The position numbers were made by a program, and so were the translations under genes. Below, in pieces: positions 32,465 to 45,466 of a stretch of 64,000 nt of DNA (its first letter is position 1; the number at the start of each line of letters is the position of its first letter). Below the pieces are notes generated by a model, which worked only from the letters and a program-made list of their open reading frames with translations, was not told the DNA's origin and did no database searches. The stretch spans positions 1,812,501 to 1,876,500 of the forward strand of contig JBBBDQ010001186.1 in NCBI GenBank assembly GCA_037127315.1, given 5' to 3'. This DNA is from Ascarosepion bandense (Eukaryota > Mollusca > Cephalopoda > Sepiida > Sepiidae).

Positions 32465-35400
32465 TGATAAATATTAGGAACAATATTCAGCTTTGGTTTC
32501 ATCAGATCATAAAATATTTGAGGCCGACTGAGCATTTTTCTTTTGCGTCGTATTTTCTCGTACAGTTGCTCCAACTTTTAACCCTTATCATAACTGAACC
32601 TTGTATTCAATACAGGCAAGTGACTGTTTCCACATATAGAAAAAATGATTAGTTTCCTCTTTTTGCTGATATTAAATTTGATTAGGTTTCCCTTCTTTGA
32701 CGTTTTATTCTTTATTTCATCGTTGATGGTTATTAGAATATTTAATGCCACTATCCGTATCGATACGTGTCAGTTTTGAGATCTCGTTGCTATTTGGCAA
32801 GAGCTTTTGTTGGAAGTTAAGCGGAAATATTTGAAGAAATCCAAGAGAACAATATTCTTAATCGTGAAAATACTAAAATAATTTTCATTGATTTTATTTA
32901 GATCCATGAACTAATCTTGTAAGTAAATTTTAAACCTAATTTACTCTGAACACAACAATCTTCATATTGTATTATTATTTAGATTATTGGCTGGGTTTCA
33001 GTCATTTTCTTTTTAATATTCTCTTTTATTTGCTCATATTATTTTTTAAAAAATTGTTTAGAGTGGTTTGTTTTATGTCCAGACCCCAACATTTCAGCAA
33101 GAGAGCGTAAACTTTTCAGAACCACTGCATGAAAACTTCTCGTTTATGATAATGCTTATCATAATAATGCTTATTGCAGAAGCTTGCTTCTTGGAAGAAA
33201 AGCCATTCACTCATTTGAGAAAAAATGTTTTGATTTAGTTTTGCATTTATAAGTGTCAATGAACAGGCAACAAGAATAAAATCGAAAATCTTTCTGCCCT
33301 TAACCTAAAGCTGTAATTCAAGAACTAAATTCAGCAAAGGCTGGTTCGTTGTTTTATGGCAACAAGCGAATCCGTACTTCATACCTATGAATGCATCCCC
33401 TTACAACATCTCAGTCCACAATGTGTACATCTGTTGATGAAATAGGTAGACACAGATACTCTCCTTCATCTGATGTGAATCTTTATACCTGAATATGGAT
33501 TCAGTGTACACTTTCACAAACAATCGATATTCGACTAGCAATCTAAAGTTTTGCATTGACAATCGAAATGTGTTACGTTGTTTCAAGAACTGCTCATGAT
33601 TCAAATGAAAACCCGTATATAATTTTGCAATTTTCAACTAATACATTTAAATGTCACCTGGTTATAAGCAAATGAAATTGTTATTGTATAGCTTCTTTTG
33701 TCAGTTTTCGTTTAACAGACGAATGTAATCGATTTAACTTCAAAGCATTTAAAAATAGATATTTACAATACATCACATTTTTCGGATGAAGCATATTTCT
33801 AATGCAACAAACTATAATTGTCTACTTAGATGTTTAGAAAATTTAGACCTTAGAATATATTGAGAATTTTTTTAAAGTTGAAAGTGGCGAAGTTGATACT
33901 CATTTCTCGTTGGTGTAAATGGGATTGTATATTTTATTTTCAAATAGATACTCCATAGTTTTTCTAGTATTCATATTATTTTTGTTTAAAGATTTCTTTT
34001 AAAAGATTGCTTTTGTGTAACAGAGTGAGGGTAGCCTCTATCTGCTGAGCTATTTAAACTTCTGAAGAGGCATGAGTCGGCCTGTGAATTAAGTGATAAA
34101 TGATGTAAGGTCTTATATGGGGATGTGGAGCGAGGTAAATTTTTGATTAAATTTGAATGGGGAGTGAAGTAGACTGTCAAAAAAATTAAAAAGGTTAATA
34201 AATTACAGTAAATAAAATCGGTTGGGAATAAGTACGTTTTGAACTGGTTTTAACTTTATAGATGCATTAAGTTACAACCAATCTTCACTCCTACTGTTGC
34301 CTAAGTGAGTAGACATGACGAATAGAACCTGGATAGTGTCAACTTTGTCACTTGAGGGCATCGGGAGTTGGAGGCAAAGTCATGTTTACTTAAATACCGT
34401 TACATCCAAAACATTACTTCCTTACGAAAAAAGAAAAAACTTCCAGAAATTTTTACAAACAAAATTCTTGTCTCTCAACAAATAAAGCATCTACTTTTTA
34501 CACAATGTATTCAGAGCCAGCAAAATTTATGAGTAATTTCGTTTGATACAACATCTTGTTGACATTCATACGATATCTATGAAAACATATGTAAGCAAGC
34601 GAAGAGAGTAAGTTTAGACAGTTTTCGAGATGAGGCGCTTGGCGAAAGCAGTTCCTAGAAAGAAGCAATTTCAGATTGTAGCTATCGCCCGAAATCACAT
34701 GATCAATTCTTGAATAAATGCTGTTGCTGTGTGACTTTTCGCGAATAAACAGAAAATATTTGACGATAAAAAATAAATGAATAGGGACGACACAGTTATC
34801 CCTCACTCATTCTTTTATTCCAAGATAAAGCATATTTTTTCGGACTTCTACAGATATCGGTCGACTCTAAAGATTCATGAGACTTATTAACTTTTCTTCG
34901 GTGAATCTACAACTCTAAATGTAGATGCAGTTGTTGAAAATTTAATGTTAAATATAACAGTTACTTTCAAGATATTTCTAAGATTCTTTTTCGTGTGATC
35001 ATTGCTCGACCGAGATTGAGACTTGAACGTTTATTAAATCAGAACAAACGCAGGGCGATTTCGTCTCGATCTCTACATTATACTTTAAATCCACTAATAG
35101 GAAGCACATTTCCACTTCAAGTGTCCAAGATTTTGATTTAGTTAAATATCATAGATGCCGCCGATGATCAGGAAGATAATGTTGAATTAAACATGTTCTA
35201 ATACGCAGTGGCAGAATTGATAAAATTACTGTTGTAATACTTTAATACAAATAAATCACGCCTTTAAGATAATCCTTTGTGACTCTAGACCTTTGTTAAA
35301 TGGAATTGCAACTATACGTTCACCAATAATAACCCCAAAGGTCAAAGTACAATGCATCCTCTTATAAAAGCGTTCTAAAATATTTTTTTACTGCTAAATT

Positions 35401-37061
35401 TGACAATTCAAAACTTGAATGAACTTTTTTTTAGCTTGGGATACATTTCAAATTTCAGAATTTTATTATTTTTATTAAAAAGAACCAAATTATACTCCGG
35501 TAGAAGATATATTTTTATTAAACTTAGCTCGTCTTTCAATGTAGATTTGCAAACAATTATATATATATTCAGCATTTTAGTAAGCTATACATTTTATTTC
35601 TTTTAAAATATTTACTTGAAACAATCGCTTACAAAGATAAACTTAGAATTTGAATTTATATTACTTCGATGCATATTTCAATTGGTAATCATCTACAGAA
35701 AATTTACCCTGGACAACTGACAAAATAAAAATTACATCTTTGTTATACTTTTATTTCTTTAACATAAATCTTTCTGTTAAGCTGTAATTTATTCCATTGG
35801 AGGAGATAAAAATGCTCCATGTTTACAAAACTGCAGAAGTTAGATGAAAAAGAATTATTATTGCATAGGTGGGCTATAATGATTATAGGTTTATTTAGAA
35901 AATGAGCATATAATTTAATTTTATATAAATAATACACTAGCATAAATAAACACCTACATTTTCAATTAACACATCGAAAATTGTTTGAGAAATATGAAAC
36001 TGCACTGGTGGCTTCACAGTCCGTCTTGGGCATAAATCCACACATTCTTTGTTCCATACATTCCTTTAACAAAACTATTTATTGACATGTATTTATAACA
36101 AAATCAAATTTTTATTACTTTAAAACTTTGACCTGTATTTCTGTAAACAGAAAATAAACATTAACTACGTCAAAGAAAATGCTCTTTATTGTGAATATTA
36201 AGAACTTCGGTTCTATGCACAAGAACATTATGTACCATAAACATGTTAATATTTTGCATGGCAAATTTTAGCTTACTATTACATGTGAAAAAGCAGTGTT
36301 GGAATGATAAGAACGTTGATAATTTTCCATCCGTAGTTTGACACTTGATGCAGTAAATCAAATTAAAGAATAGCAGATGTTTATCACGTTGAAACTTTTT
36401 AAAATTTTGCTAGCAGGCAGTTGTTAGTAGTAGCTGTGGTCGCATTTTCTCCTCAAACGACAAACACCATCTCCGTTACAAGTCACCATCAGAGCAATTG
36501 GTATTCACTAATTTGTGGAAAAGATTTTTGCTTTTTTTAAAAATCGGAATTAAATGAAAATATCGACGTCGACTTATTTGAAGTTCAGAATAATAAAAAA
36601 AAACAACTAAATGAAAGACTTCATTTAAATCAGCGTTTAAAAGACCAACACTTACCCATTTTCATATAGAAATATTTAAAACTCTGTAAAAGTTACTTTT
36701 ACTCGTGAATAACTTTCACAAGTGTACAACACAGTAATATAGGACAAGTTTTGATAAAAATGAAAATATTCTCAATTTTACTCTATTTAAATTTAATGCT
36801 TCGTACAAAGAAGTTTAGAATTTTTCGCAAATAATGCCTTAACTACATGCAGAGTTCCTACGCATAAACAGGGTTCTTAAAGTTATTGTTTTTTTATGCA
36901 TTATTGCTATAAAAATAACTACGACACTCCAAATTGATTTGATTTCGAAACTAAGAAAGATAAGTAAGCTAAAACTTTATCAGCAGTAGCTAGCTACTCA
37001 GCTGAAGTACTGGAGCTAATAAAGAAGCTTGGCGATATCTACAACTGATGGAAAAATTGGT

Positions 37062-37065
<4 letters not shown>
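32465..37065. other. 4.6 kb with no supported gene or repeat
   Basis: AT-rich with several short open frames on both strands (33401-33637, 34498-34806, 35743-35943, among others). None has motifs, and none has neighbours with consistent coding character. Exons of an unknown host gene cannot be excluded by eye. Confidence 0.45.

Positions 37066-37066
<1 letters not shown>

Positions 37067-37100
<34 letters not shown>
37067..37100. repeat. (TA)n microsatellite at mariner edge
   Basis: The TA run ends exactly where the mariner terminal repeat begins. Confidence 0.9.
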
Positions 37101-37103
<3 letters not shown>

Positions 37104-37979
37104 GGTGCGATAAATGAATTGTCATCTAAATTACACAAATAACACTGACGTAATTTTGAACATATATTTATCAAAATTACACAAAAAATATCTTCAAAAT
37201 ACTAACTAAAGAGTAAATTTGTTCAATAAAATCACTATTGACTTCAACCACGGCCCCCGGAATCCTCAAACATTGCCTGTGGAATCTCCTGTGACTCTTC
37301 CTTGGTGATTGCTGCCATAATCCTTGCCTTCAGTTCATCTTTGGTGTTACAATGAGATTCTGTGCTCTCTCGCTCAATTGCGCCTCACATTTAATAATCA
37401 AGGGGGTTGCTGTCTGAGGAGTTAGTTGGCCAGATGGAAGGGGTGATGTGGTCACAAAAATTGTCTGGTAGCCATGAATGGGTTCTCCTGCTTGTGTGGC
37501 AAGGTGCAGAGTTCTGTTGCCAGATATAGGTTCTTCCAACAGACACCCTCTTGACCCAAGGCAGCACTACCTCCTCAAGGCACTTGATGTAGGCCTCTAT
37601 GCTGAGTCTGAGACCCCGTGGAAAGATGAATGGAGCTATAACTTCGCCATCACTAGTGATCATCTGAAGCACCATGATACTGACTGGATATATCATCCAA
37701 CTCTTTCCGAATCCACTGTACTGTCCTCAGATTGACACCCAAACACCCTGAACTCTTTGTATTAGAAGATTCCGGTGCGAATGCCAAACAGAATAGTATA
37801 TTGTTTTCAGATTTCTGGCGGAGTGAATAGCGTCCATGGTGTTTTTTTGTTTGTTTGTTTTTTTTTTTTCTCTAGCAGACAGTGGCCAACTGCCCCTACT
37901 ATAATGAGCAGTCGACAAAATCAAAACAAAGCGCATGCGTGAAATTGAAAAAATATAAAATGGCAACAATTGACCCATC

Positions 37980-37980
<1 letters not shown>
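37101..37980 (-). mobile_element. Internally deleted mariner (DD37D/maT-like), copy 3
   Basis: The left end carries GGTGCGATAAATGAATTGTC, and in reverse complement the right end begins GGATGGGTCAATTGTTGCC. The best-preserved transposase segment (37391-37696, minus) reads ITSDGEVIAPFIFPRGLRL, EEVVLPWVKRV, WQQNSAPCHTSRRTHSW and NSSDSNPLDY. From the residue in QQNSAP to the Asp in PLDY there are 37 intervening residues, the DD37D pattern, but the second catalytic Asp is Asn. The start of the transposase (MDAIHSARNLK, about 37800-37840) is joined to the catalytic 3' half with the middle missing. The deletion junction differs from that in the 8.1- and 50.7-kb copies. Confidence 0.85.

Positions 37981-38014
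<34 letters not shown>
37981..38014. repeat. Compound (TC)n(TA)n tract
   Basis: CTCTCTCT followed by TA dinucleotides, between the mariner and the SINE 3' end. Confidence 0.88.
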
Positions 38015-38083
38015 GTCATCCGCACACTGTCCTGTTTCGCTGTATCACAGCTCATCAGAGTACGATCAGACATCCGAATGTTT
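38015..38083 (-). mobile_element. SINE 3' fragment with hammerhead-like core
   Basis: Reverse complement of the 3' half of the SINE at 6234-6397 (GTCATCCG..., TGTATCACAGCTCATCAG). Its 5' half, including the promoter boxes, is missing where the palindrome begins at 38084. Confidence 0.75.
38034..38058 (-). ncRNA. Hammerhead-ribozyme-like core, second copy
   Basis: On the minus strand: CTGATGA, a perfect 5-bp stem GCTGT/ACAGC with loop GAT, then GAAAC, identical to 6318-6342. In this copy CGTACT just before the core can pair with AGTGTG downstream of GAAAC (two G-U pairs) as stem I. The triplet before it is GAC rather than the required NUH, and stem III would be only about one base pair. So a resemblance to a type I hammerhead is visible, but catalytic competence is not supported. 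Confidence 0.42.
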
Positions 38084-38357
38084 AATGCAATTGCACATTT
38101 ACGTAAATATTGGTGTCATTTTTAAGCACACTTATACTAAGGGGTGCTGCAAAGTTACCGACGCAATCCACTTCCTCACATCAACAGAATGATGATTTGG
38201 GGAAGTCGGTCGAATCGATAACCACATTCGCCCGACTTCCCCAAATCATCATTCTGTTGATGTGAGGAAGTGGATTGCGTCGGTAACTTTGCAGCACCCC
38301 TTAGTATAAGTGTGCTTGAAAATGACACTAATATTTACGTAAATGTGCAATTGCATT
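38084..38357. repeat. Near-perfect 274-bp palindrome
   Basis: Arms of 132 bp (38084-38215 and 38226-38357) around a 10-base loop (38216-38225). I count only about three mismatches between the arms. Each arm contains GATTTGGGGAAGTCGG, GTGCTGCAAAGTTACCGACG and TGCAATTGCACATTTACG. As RNA or single-stranded DNA it would form one very long hairpin. No coding frame is seen. It may be a foldback/MITE-like element or a replication-generated inverted duplication. Confidence 0.92.
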
Positions 38358-38659
38358 GGTTGTATTTTCTGCATGAGTAATGTATAATTTGAATTTATAC
38401 AGTTAACTCTAATGTTACATATGAAAAATCATTCTACTTTCGAAGCCAAAGTGACCTAAACAAAACAAATGAAAAATTAGTGTATTAGCAACCTGGTCTC
38501 CCCAATTGAGTTATTCCGTTGTTATGTTATGGTAATACGTGTTTCAATGTTCACTTATTAGCCTCGGATAATGCTTCTCGCTATGATAACAACGGAATAT
38601 CTCATGACCAAGAAAAGGACATCTGTCTAACTAATAAACAATGGGTTTTACACACACAC

Positions 38660-38726
<67 letters not shown>

Positions 38727-41240
38727 GTGTAACAAATACCGCTGAAAGTAGCAGCATAATATGGTTAATTTTTCATTTACATAGATTTCTTGTGTTTTGT
38801 TAAGTACGTTGTTCCGAATTGATGAGTAAAATTATTGACCAAAATGTATCAATGGTTATGTGAAATTTGTTCAATTAGAAAAAAAAAAGATCTATTTAAT
38901 ATTAAAGTTTCGATCAATTCAGCTACAAGTCTCCAGGTACTATTATCAGGTAATTGTTTTGCTTGAAAGATTACTTTTTATGGACATTAAGCAAGAGAGG
39001 ACAAGGAATTCATTTGTTTTTATCAATTTTGGTATTGTTTTATGATAGTACGATTTTTAAAAAATTTCTGTTAACGTTATTAACTCGAAGTAAATTATAA
39101 GATAAATACATTAAGTTTTTATCAAATATACTTAGAAGATAAACTTATTATTCTGAGTTTCACCACAAAGACACACGCGTGATTTAGATACAATTTAATT
39201 TCATGATGTACTCTATATGCTTGTCTTATTTATTGAAAATATATCTAAAATAATAAGTAAAATTCAGTGTAGCATAAATCTTCAGAGTATAATAAGTATT
39301 TTATTCTTATTCTGTCTGTTAACTTAAAACACATTTGTTATCTCTTGAAATGCTTAAATATTTACCAAGTTTAAATTAGTCCGATACAGATTTTAATGCC
39401 TCCTCGCTTATCAATAACCATTTCGTTTTTTTATGTTATTTGGATTTTAGTTTTTATAAATGTTTGAAATTAATGACGGTATGCTACTGATATATAAAAC
39501 TATTTTCCAAATTCACTAGGTGCCACTGAAATGGATGCGTTCTTACCGTGATGAAAGTAAAAATTGCTATCTCGTATTCTAAAATGAAAAAAAAATAAAA
39601 CCATAGTTTTGAACAAGATTTTCAGCGTTTAATCATTAATGAATGAATTGTAAACTGAATAAATAATATTATTAGAAAACTTTGTCGAAATATTTTTGAA
39701 GGCCAGTTTCATCCTTTCGATATCTTGTGTGTACTTTTTTAATTTGAGGGATATTCGATAATTTTGCTTACAGTTATATAATTTTATGTTATTGCATTAA
39801 AAAATGTGCAATATCAAGTGTGAACACACTGAAAATTTTTACCAAAAATAATTCAATAAAACTCAAAAATATTTTTTGAGAGTTGGTGTTTGCATAATTT
39901 AATAAAACATTATTTTCTTCCAGATTGGACAGGAAAGTAACATAGACTGAATATTTAGTTTTTTGTAAAATTTGCTTGTAATTTTACAGTGCTATTTTGA
40001 AATTCATTCCTTTGCTTTTCGTAACAAAAGTATTTTATTAAATAAAAACATTTTTGAAGAATCGAAAAATGTAAAAGTTCAATGTTCTTTTCGAGTGCGA
40101 ACCGTTTTTTAATTTTTTTTTTCACTTTTGCAACTCACATTATTTTTTTGGTACGGAAATTCGAAAACGAAATAATTTTGAATTACCTCCATTGACTGAC
40201 TATTCTCCTTTATCGGAAGAATAATGTACGACAATAAAATAACTTTTAAATTAAGAATATAAAAAACAAAAACAAACCCTCCGATACACACACACGTATG
40301 TATTATGACATGAAACAGGTAAGAAAATAATAATGAAAAATAAATAAAATCAAAGTATCACGTCACTAGTTTTTAATAGATTTATTTTTTATACTTCTAA
40401 TTTATTATGAAAAATAAAATTATTATTTTTACTAAGTTTCGTAAAAGCGTATATATTATAAAAAATATATAAACTATTATTTAAGGTTACAGGTCATTTA
40501 TCGTTAAACATCAATACTAATTTCTTGACTATTGCACTGCTGCTGTTCCGTATTTTATTAATTTTTCGCGCGCTTTTAATTAAAGAGATTATAGTAGAAA
40601 ACTACCCTTGTTAACCTATGACATCACAAGCTGCCATTCGTAAATGAACGTTATTATCAATGTTTTTTTAAGCAAAGAGTAAGCATTACGTTTATAAAAT
40701 CCAGTTAATGCCTAAATTTACTGACTGACTTTGAAACACCTCTCCAGGACAAATATTGTATTTTTAAGAGATTTTTAAATTTGTTTACATTTTTCAACTA
40801 CAATGGCGACTCTATGTGTCAGTGAGTAACGAGTGAACGTGACAATGTTTTAAAAATGCCTAAAAACTTTATTTACATACGGAATTCTTTTTCAAGTGTA
40901 TTAGCTTTTTTTAGCTATTACATTTCAAATAAAACCAAAATTTAAGTTCAATGAAGACATTTAAATTATTTAAAATGTATTTTTTTTATTTATTTATTTT
41001 TGAAGTTCGTGGCGGTATTTCCATACTTCCAATTCACCTATTCGATTTGACAGTCGTGGGTTTCAGGGTTCAAATTTGATTTACTTAAGCTGGAAAATGC
41101 AAAATGTTATGTCGTATATATTTACACACACATTACGAAAATATTATTATTATTATTTTTGACGCATAAGAAATTCCTGAAAAGTTTGGGAATAGTCTTG
41201 GTGCTAGCCTGCCACACTCCGTTGGATTCGGATCTTGAGT
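38358..41240. other. AT-rich stretch with no supported gene
   Basis: Contains the (CA)n(TA)n tract below. There is a possible B-box-like GGGTTCAAATTTG near 41067, but no A-box was recognised, so no SINE is called. Confidence 0.5.
38650..38726. repeat. Compound (CA)n(TA)n microsatellite
   Basis: CA run with one CG interruption, switching directly to TA at 38701. Confidence 0.95.
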
Positions 41241-41285
41241 GAAATTAATTTGTGAATTTAATCATTAAATTCACAAATTAATTTC
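41241..41285. repeat. 20-bp perfect hairpin
   Basis: Arms 41241-41260 (GAAATTAATTTGTGAATTTA) and 41266-41285 with a 5-base loop. Confidence 0.9.
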
Positions 41286-41342
41286 TCTGCATATAAAGCG
41301 TTACTCAAAGCGTTTTAATGAGTAACGCCTTATACACAGAGA
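41284..41342. repeat. 23-bp imperfect hairpin
   Basis: Arms 41284-41306 and 41320-41342, about three mismatches; inner GCGTTACTC/GAGTAACGC is perfect. It lies directly after the previous hairpin. Confidence 0.85.
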
Positions 41343-41841
41343 AATAACTTTTTTCTTTCTTTATTAAATCCTTGAATCACATCATATTTATTGCTATAAG
41401 AAGAAAACAGTAGTTTTACCATTTCACTTGACTTAATAGAAAAACTGTATGAAGAAATAACAAGATATACCACCGCACACGTACTGTATCGAAAGTTTGC
41501 CCCATTGCTGGGATCGAAGTAAACGCTATTGTCAGTTTTAAAGTTTTTAGTCTATATCTATTGTTATGCCATATCAAGTGTAGAGATGTTTTTGTTTGTT
41601 TCAGTTTAAAAAATTAGTGTGTTTTTATCTCCGATATAAGCTGATAGCTTGAGTCAAATTCAGTTTAAATGTATACATTGATGATGGGTAAAAATCAAAT
41701 AATGAGAATTATCTACCAAAATGATTGTTACGAAACATATATACTTTTAAAAAATAATTGCAAAGTCAAGCGAACTAAATACTTTTGTAGAATTTTCAGT
41801 TTGTATTATTTAAAGTGAACTAAATAGGTTACATTTTTGTA

Positions 41842-43353
41842 GGTACCTCCACAAATTCGAACAGAAATTATATTGATTGGAATCTCTCTTTCTCTCTCTA
41901 TTTAATAAAATAGCTCATTAGCGCCCTTATTTTTAATCGTCTTTCATCGCGATAATTCTCTGTATGAGAAAATCTTCCAAAAATAAAATATACTTTTCTG
42001 AAACTTTATTTGAGGAATATTACCTGATTTAAAGTATAATTAATCTCATTTGAAATTTAAAAAAAAAATAAGTTATTTACTTTAATTTTCAAATATTATT
42101 TACTTTAAATTTAGAATGACACAGGAATATATTTTTAAAACAAAACAGTAGCTGTGTTTTTAACCGACATTAATTAATGAGGCGGTGACAAGTGTCGCAT
42201 GATGTTGTTGTTCTGTTAAAATATAATTTAAGAAGTTTTTATATAATTTTTAAATACTCAGTGTTCTTAAAAATGTTGGGAAATATTCTCCGTAATATAA
42301 TTTTAGTAATGCTGACTTCAAATTTACTATAGTCATCGTTCTTATTTTCTGATAATGTCGTGTATAGCCGACCATACTTTAAAAAATGGGCGCGTTGCAT
42401 AATATTTTATAAATAATACATAAGAAAAATTTTAAATTATTTTAAAAATCTTCGTGCAAAATGATTTTTATTAAGCTTTTCATGTTTAATTATTAAATAT
42501 AGTTTTCATTTAATAACAATATAACCCAACGAGATTAGACTAATGTAGAATTTAAAAAATTTTTTAAGAAAATTATTGTAATAGATTATTATAATTAAAA
42601 TTTTAAAAAATGTAAACAATTCTGGTAAAAATTAGTTATTCATTGAAAGTTTTTTCTTAAGGAAATAGTTTCGTTAATAAATTTTATTTATAAAAGCAGT
42701 TAAAAGCTTTTCTAATTAAATAATGTTAGTTTTATTGCATTTTTGTTTTACGATTCGGAGCTGATTTCGGGGAAATGGGTAGTAGTTTGAAAATAAAAAC
42801 AAAGTTATGATTTATTTCTCCAAGGAATCCTACTTTTAACTAATAAAACATTTTGCAATTAGAATTTAATTTCTCGAAATTTCATTAAATTAAGTAAGAG
42901 GCGTGTAACGTATGTAAAAAAAAAAGAAAAGAATACCAAGATTTTCTAAAATTAAAAAGTTAAAAAAAATCTCATCCATTTGTGAATAAGTCCTGAAAGT
43001 TTCATTAAAATCCGACAATTATTTAAAATCATTAAAATCCGACAATTATTTAATTTTTTTCAAGAATTTCTAAATCAATGTTTTTAACGGAAAAAACGTG
43101 CTAAAACACTAATCGTAAATACGTCGACCGCTGACGCAAAAAACAAAAACTAGATTTTTAACCAAAATTTCGAATGTGCTACAAAGGATTATCAAATTAA
43201 ATAAAATAATAGAATACTTTAATTTGTCTATTTAATAATAGCATAAACTTTTTGACGATAAAATTTTATTTTTATTAAGTTCAGATCCTTTCTTCAACAT
43301 GCTATACTGTTTTTTTTGTTGTTTTTTTTTTTCAGCGAAAAGGTGACGCTACC
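41842..43353 (+). mobile_element. TA-target non-autonomous element, copy C
   Basis: TA flanks (41840-41841 and 43354-43355). Starts GGTACCTCCACAAATTCG; the other end in reverse complement starts GGTAGCGTCACC. The body aligns with copy A, sharing TTATTAAG..TTTTCA, GAATTTAATTTCTCGAAATT-type and TCCTGAAAGTTTCATTAAAA blocks. A 27-bp tandem duplication around 43008-43055 is private to this copy. Confidence 0.68.
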
Positions 43354-43402
43354 TACACTCTTGATAATCAGATTTATGTGAGAGTTTTATGTTATTTTAC
43401 AC

Positions 43403-43446
<44 letters not shown>
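43403..43446. repeat. (AAT)n microsatellite
   Basis: About 14 AAT units just beyond copy C. Confidence 0.9.
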
Positions 43447-43448
<2 letters not shown>

Positions 43449-44209
43449 TACTGAGTAGATAAAACAGACTATAAAATTTTGATATTTATTAAAGATCTGC
43501 TTGAAGTTATGAAATTAAACATTTAATTTTACACATCTACTTTACTTTTTTAATATATAGTTAAAACAATTATTCAAATTCTTAAGCAGATTAAATTTTT
43601 ATTGATTTTAAATGAAGTAACCTCTGTCAAGAAATATTAAATAAAATACAAAAAAAAAAAATTCTCTGTGACCGTCATCATGTATAAAATAAATTCGGAT
43701 TACGATCCCATTTTATTTCTACTGTTGCATTTCGCCCGTTTGTTTAATAGTTTTTATGTTTGTTTGATGCAGGAATGTATTGTTGTTCTGTTAGATCAAT
43801 TTTAAACAGCTTTGCACAAATAATACTTTCAACTAATTCTCGTTCATTTTTTTAATTGTTTAAAATGAGAATACCCTCAAGTGATTTCTTTCTTTTCATT
43901 ATATTTTCATCTTTGGACTATTAATGACTCTATAATATATTCAATTAAAAGCTAATGTTACATTTTTAAACAATGTGCTATATATGTTACATATTTTTAA
44001 TAATTCGATTATTTTAATTCCTCTAAGCGGTTTTGTTATTTCTGCACGAAATAACAAAAAGGAGTGTGCTAAGAAGCTCTTAAAACATTATAATATTTGG
44101 TCATTTAGTCTGATATTGAAAGTGGGTCGAATCATTAAGTTTTGAGCACCCACTTGTAACATTTTATGTGGATATTTCTTACAAAAGATGCACATTATTT
44201 AAATAAAAT
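43447..44209. other. AT-rich spacer between copies C and D
   Basis: Nothing recognised. Confidence 0.5.
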
Positions 44210-44211
44210 TA

Positions 44212-45124
44212 GGTATCTAAAAAAAAAAGAAACTAAATTTGCTTTACTGTATTTCAGATCGAATTTAAATTGATTGGATTCATTTTTTATCATGAAAATC
44301 TATAAAATCGTCTGTATTGACAAATCTATCACCACAACACAATTATCTTTATTAAAAATTTTTCAAAAAATGAAATATTTTTCTGAAACATTATGTGAGA
44401 AAAAAATACCTAAAGTTTAATCAATCTGAATTTAAACAAATATTACTTACTTTTAGTTTAAAATATTGCGGAAAAGCATTTTTAACGCGGATGTAAATGT
44501 TTTTGAGATGCTGAAAGTTTAGATAAGGGGGTAAAAAACTGTAAAAATTACTTGACAAATACGTGAACTCATATAATTGCCATATTTATTTTTAACAGTT
44601 TTTAAATTGCGCTTACTCTCTGATAATGTCGTGTAAAGACGTCCGTATTTACAAAAATCGACACCCTTTACATATAAAATAAATTAAAAATTATTTTTAA
44701 ATACTGCTGTTTGTTAAATTATCGTGAGTTTTTTTTTTATATTTATGATGGGTAAATACAGATTTAATTGAATAACAATATCACTTGACCGCTTCAAATT
44801 AATTCAGAATTTTTAAATTTTATAAATTATTGTAATTAAATTTTTTAAAAAAATGAAAAAAATCCTCGTGATTCATTATTCATCTAAAAAAGATTTTGTG
44901 CCAGGATAGTGTCCATATTTTATTTATAAAAAAAATTAAAAGCTTTTCTAATCAAATGTCTTAGTTTTATTGTATTTTTTTTACTTTACGAATCAGGGTA
45001 GACTTGCTGTAACTGGGGGCCCTGTTTGATAAAAAAAAATCCACGATAAATTCTCCGAGGACTTGTCCTTTTAACTAATATAAACATTAAGCGGCAGAAA
45101 AAGAATTTCGTGAAATTTCATGAG

Positions 45125-45223
<99 letters not shown>

Positions 45224-45464
45224 TTTCTAGAAAATAATTTTTTTCAAAAAATAATTTACAAATTTATGATCCTGTCGTAACAACAGAAAAATTAAATTTT
45301 TAACCAAAATTTTCATGGTTCTGAGAAGGATAAAAAAGAAATACATAAACAATCTTTCATCTTAATTTTACCAAAAAGGTTTAGACATAGAATTGTATTT
45401 TTATTATGTTTTTTTATGCATTTTTTAATCATGTATCCTTTTTTAACGAATTTCTGGCGGTACC
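44212..45464 (+). mobile_element. TA-target non-autonomous element, copy D
   Basis: TA flanks (44210-44211 and 45465-45466). Starts GGTATCTAAA; the other end in reverse complement starts GGTACCGCCAGAAATTCG, close to the start of copy C. The body aligns with A and C (for example TTAAAAGCTTTTCTAAT and TTTTATTGTATTTTT). A (CA)n(TA)n tract (45132-45218) sits inside. Confidence 0.65.
45132..45218. repeat. Compound (CA)n(TA)n microsatellite in copy D
   Basis: CA run to 45180, then TA to 45218. Confidence 0.95.
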
Positions 45465-45466
45465 TA

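Noticed and set aside
38651..38726. CRISPR-like arrays at regularly repeated tracts
   Set aside because: These are dinucleotide microsatellites without spacers; the window is eukaryotic in character.
41030..41100. A further SINE at the B-box-like GGGTTCAAATTTG
   Set aside because: No A-box at the right distance and no second copy in the window.
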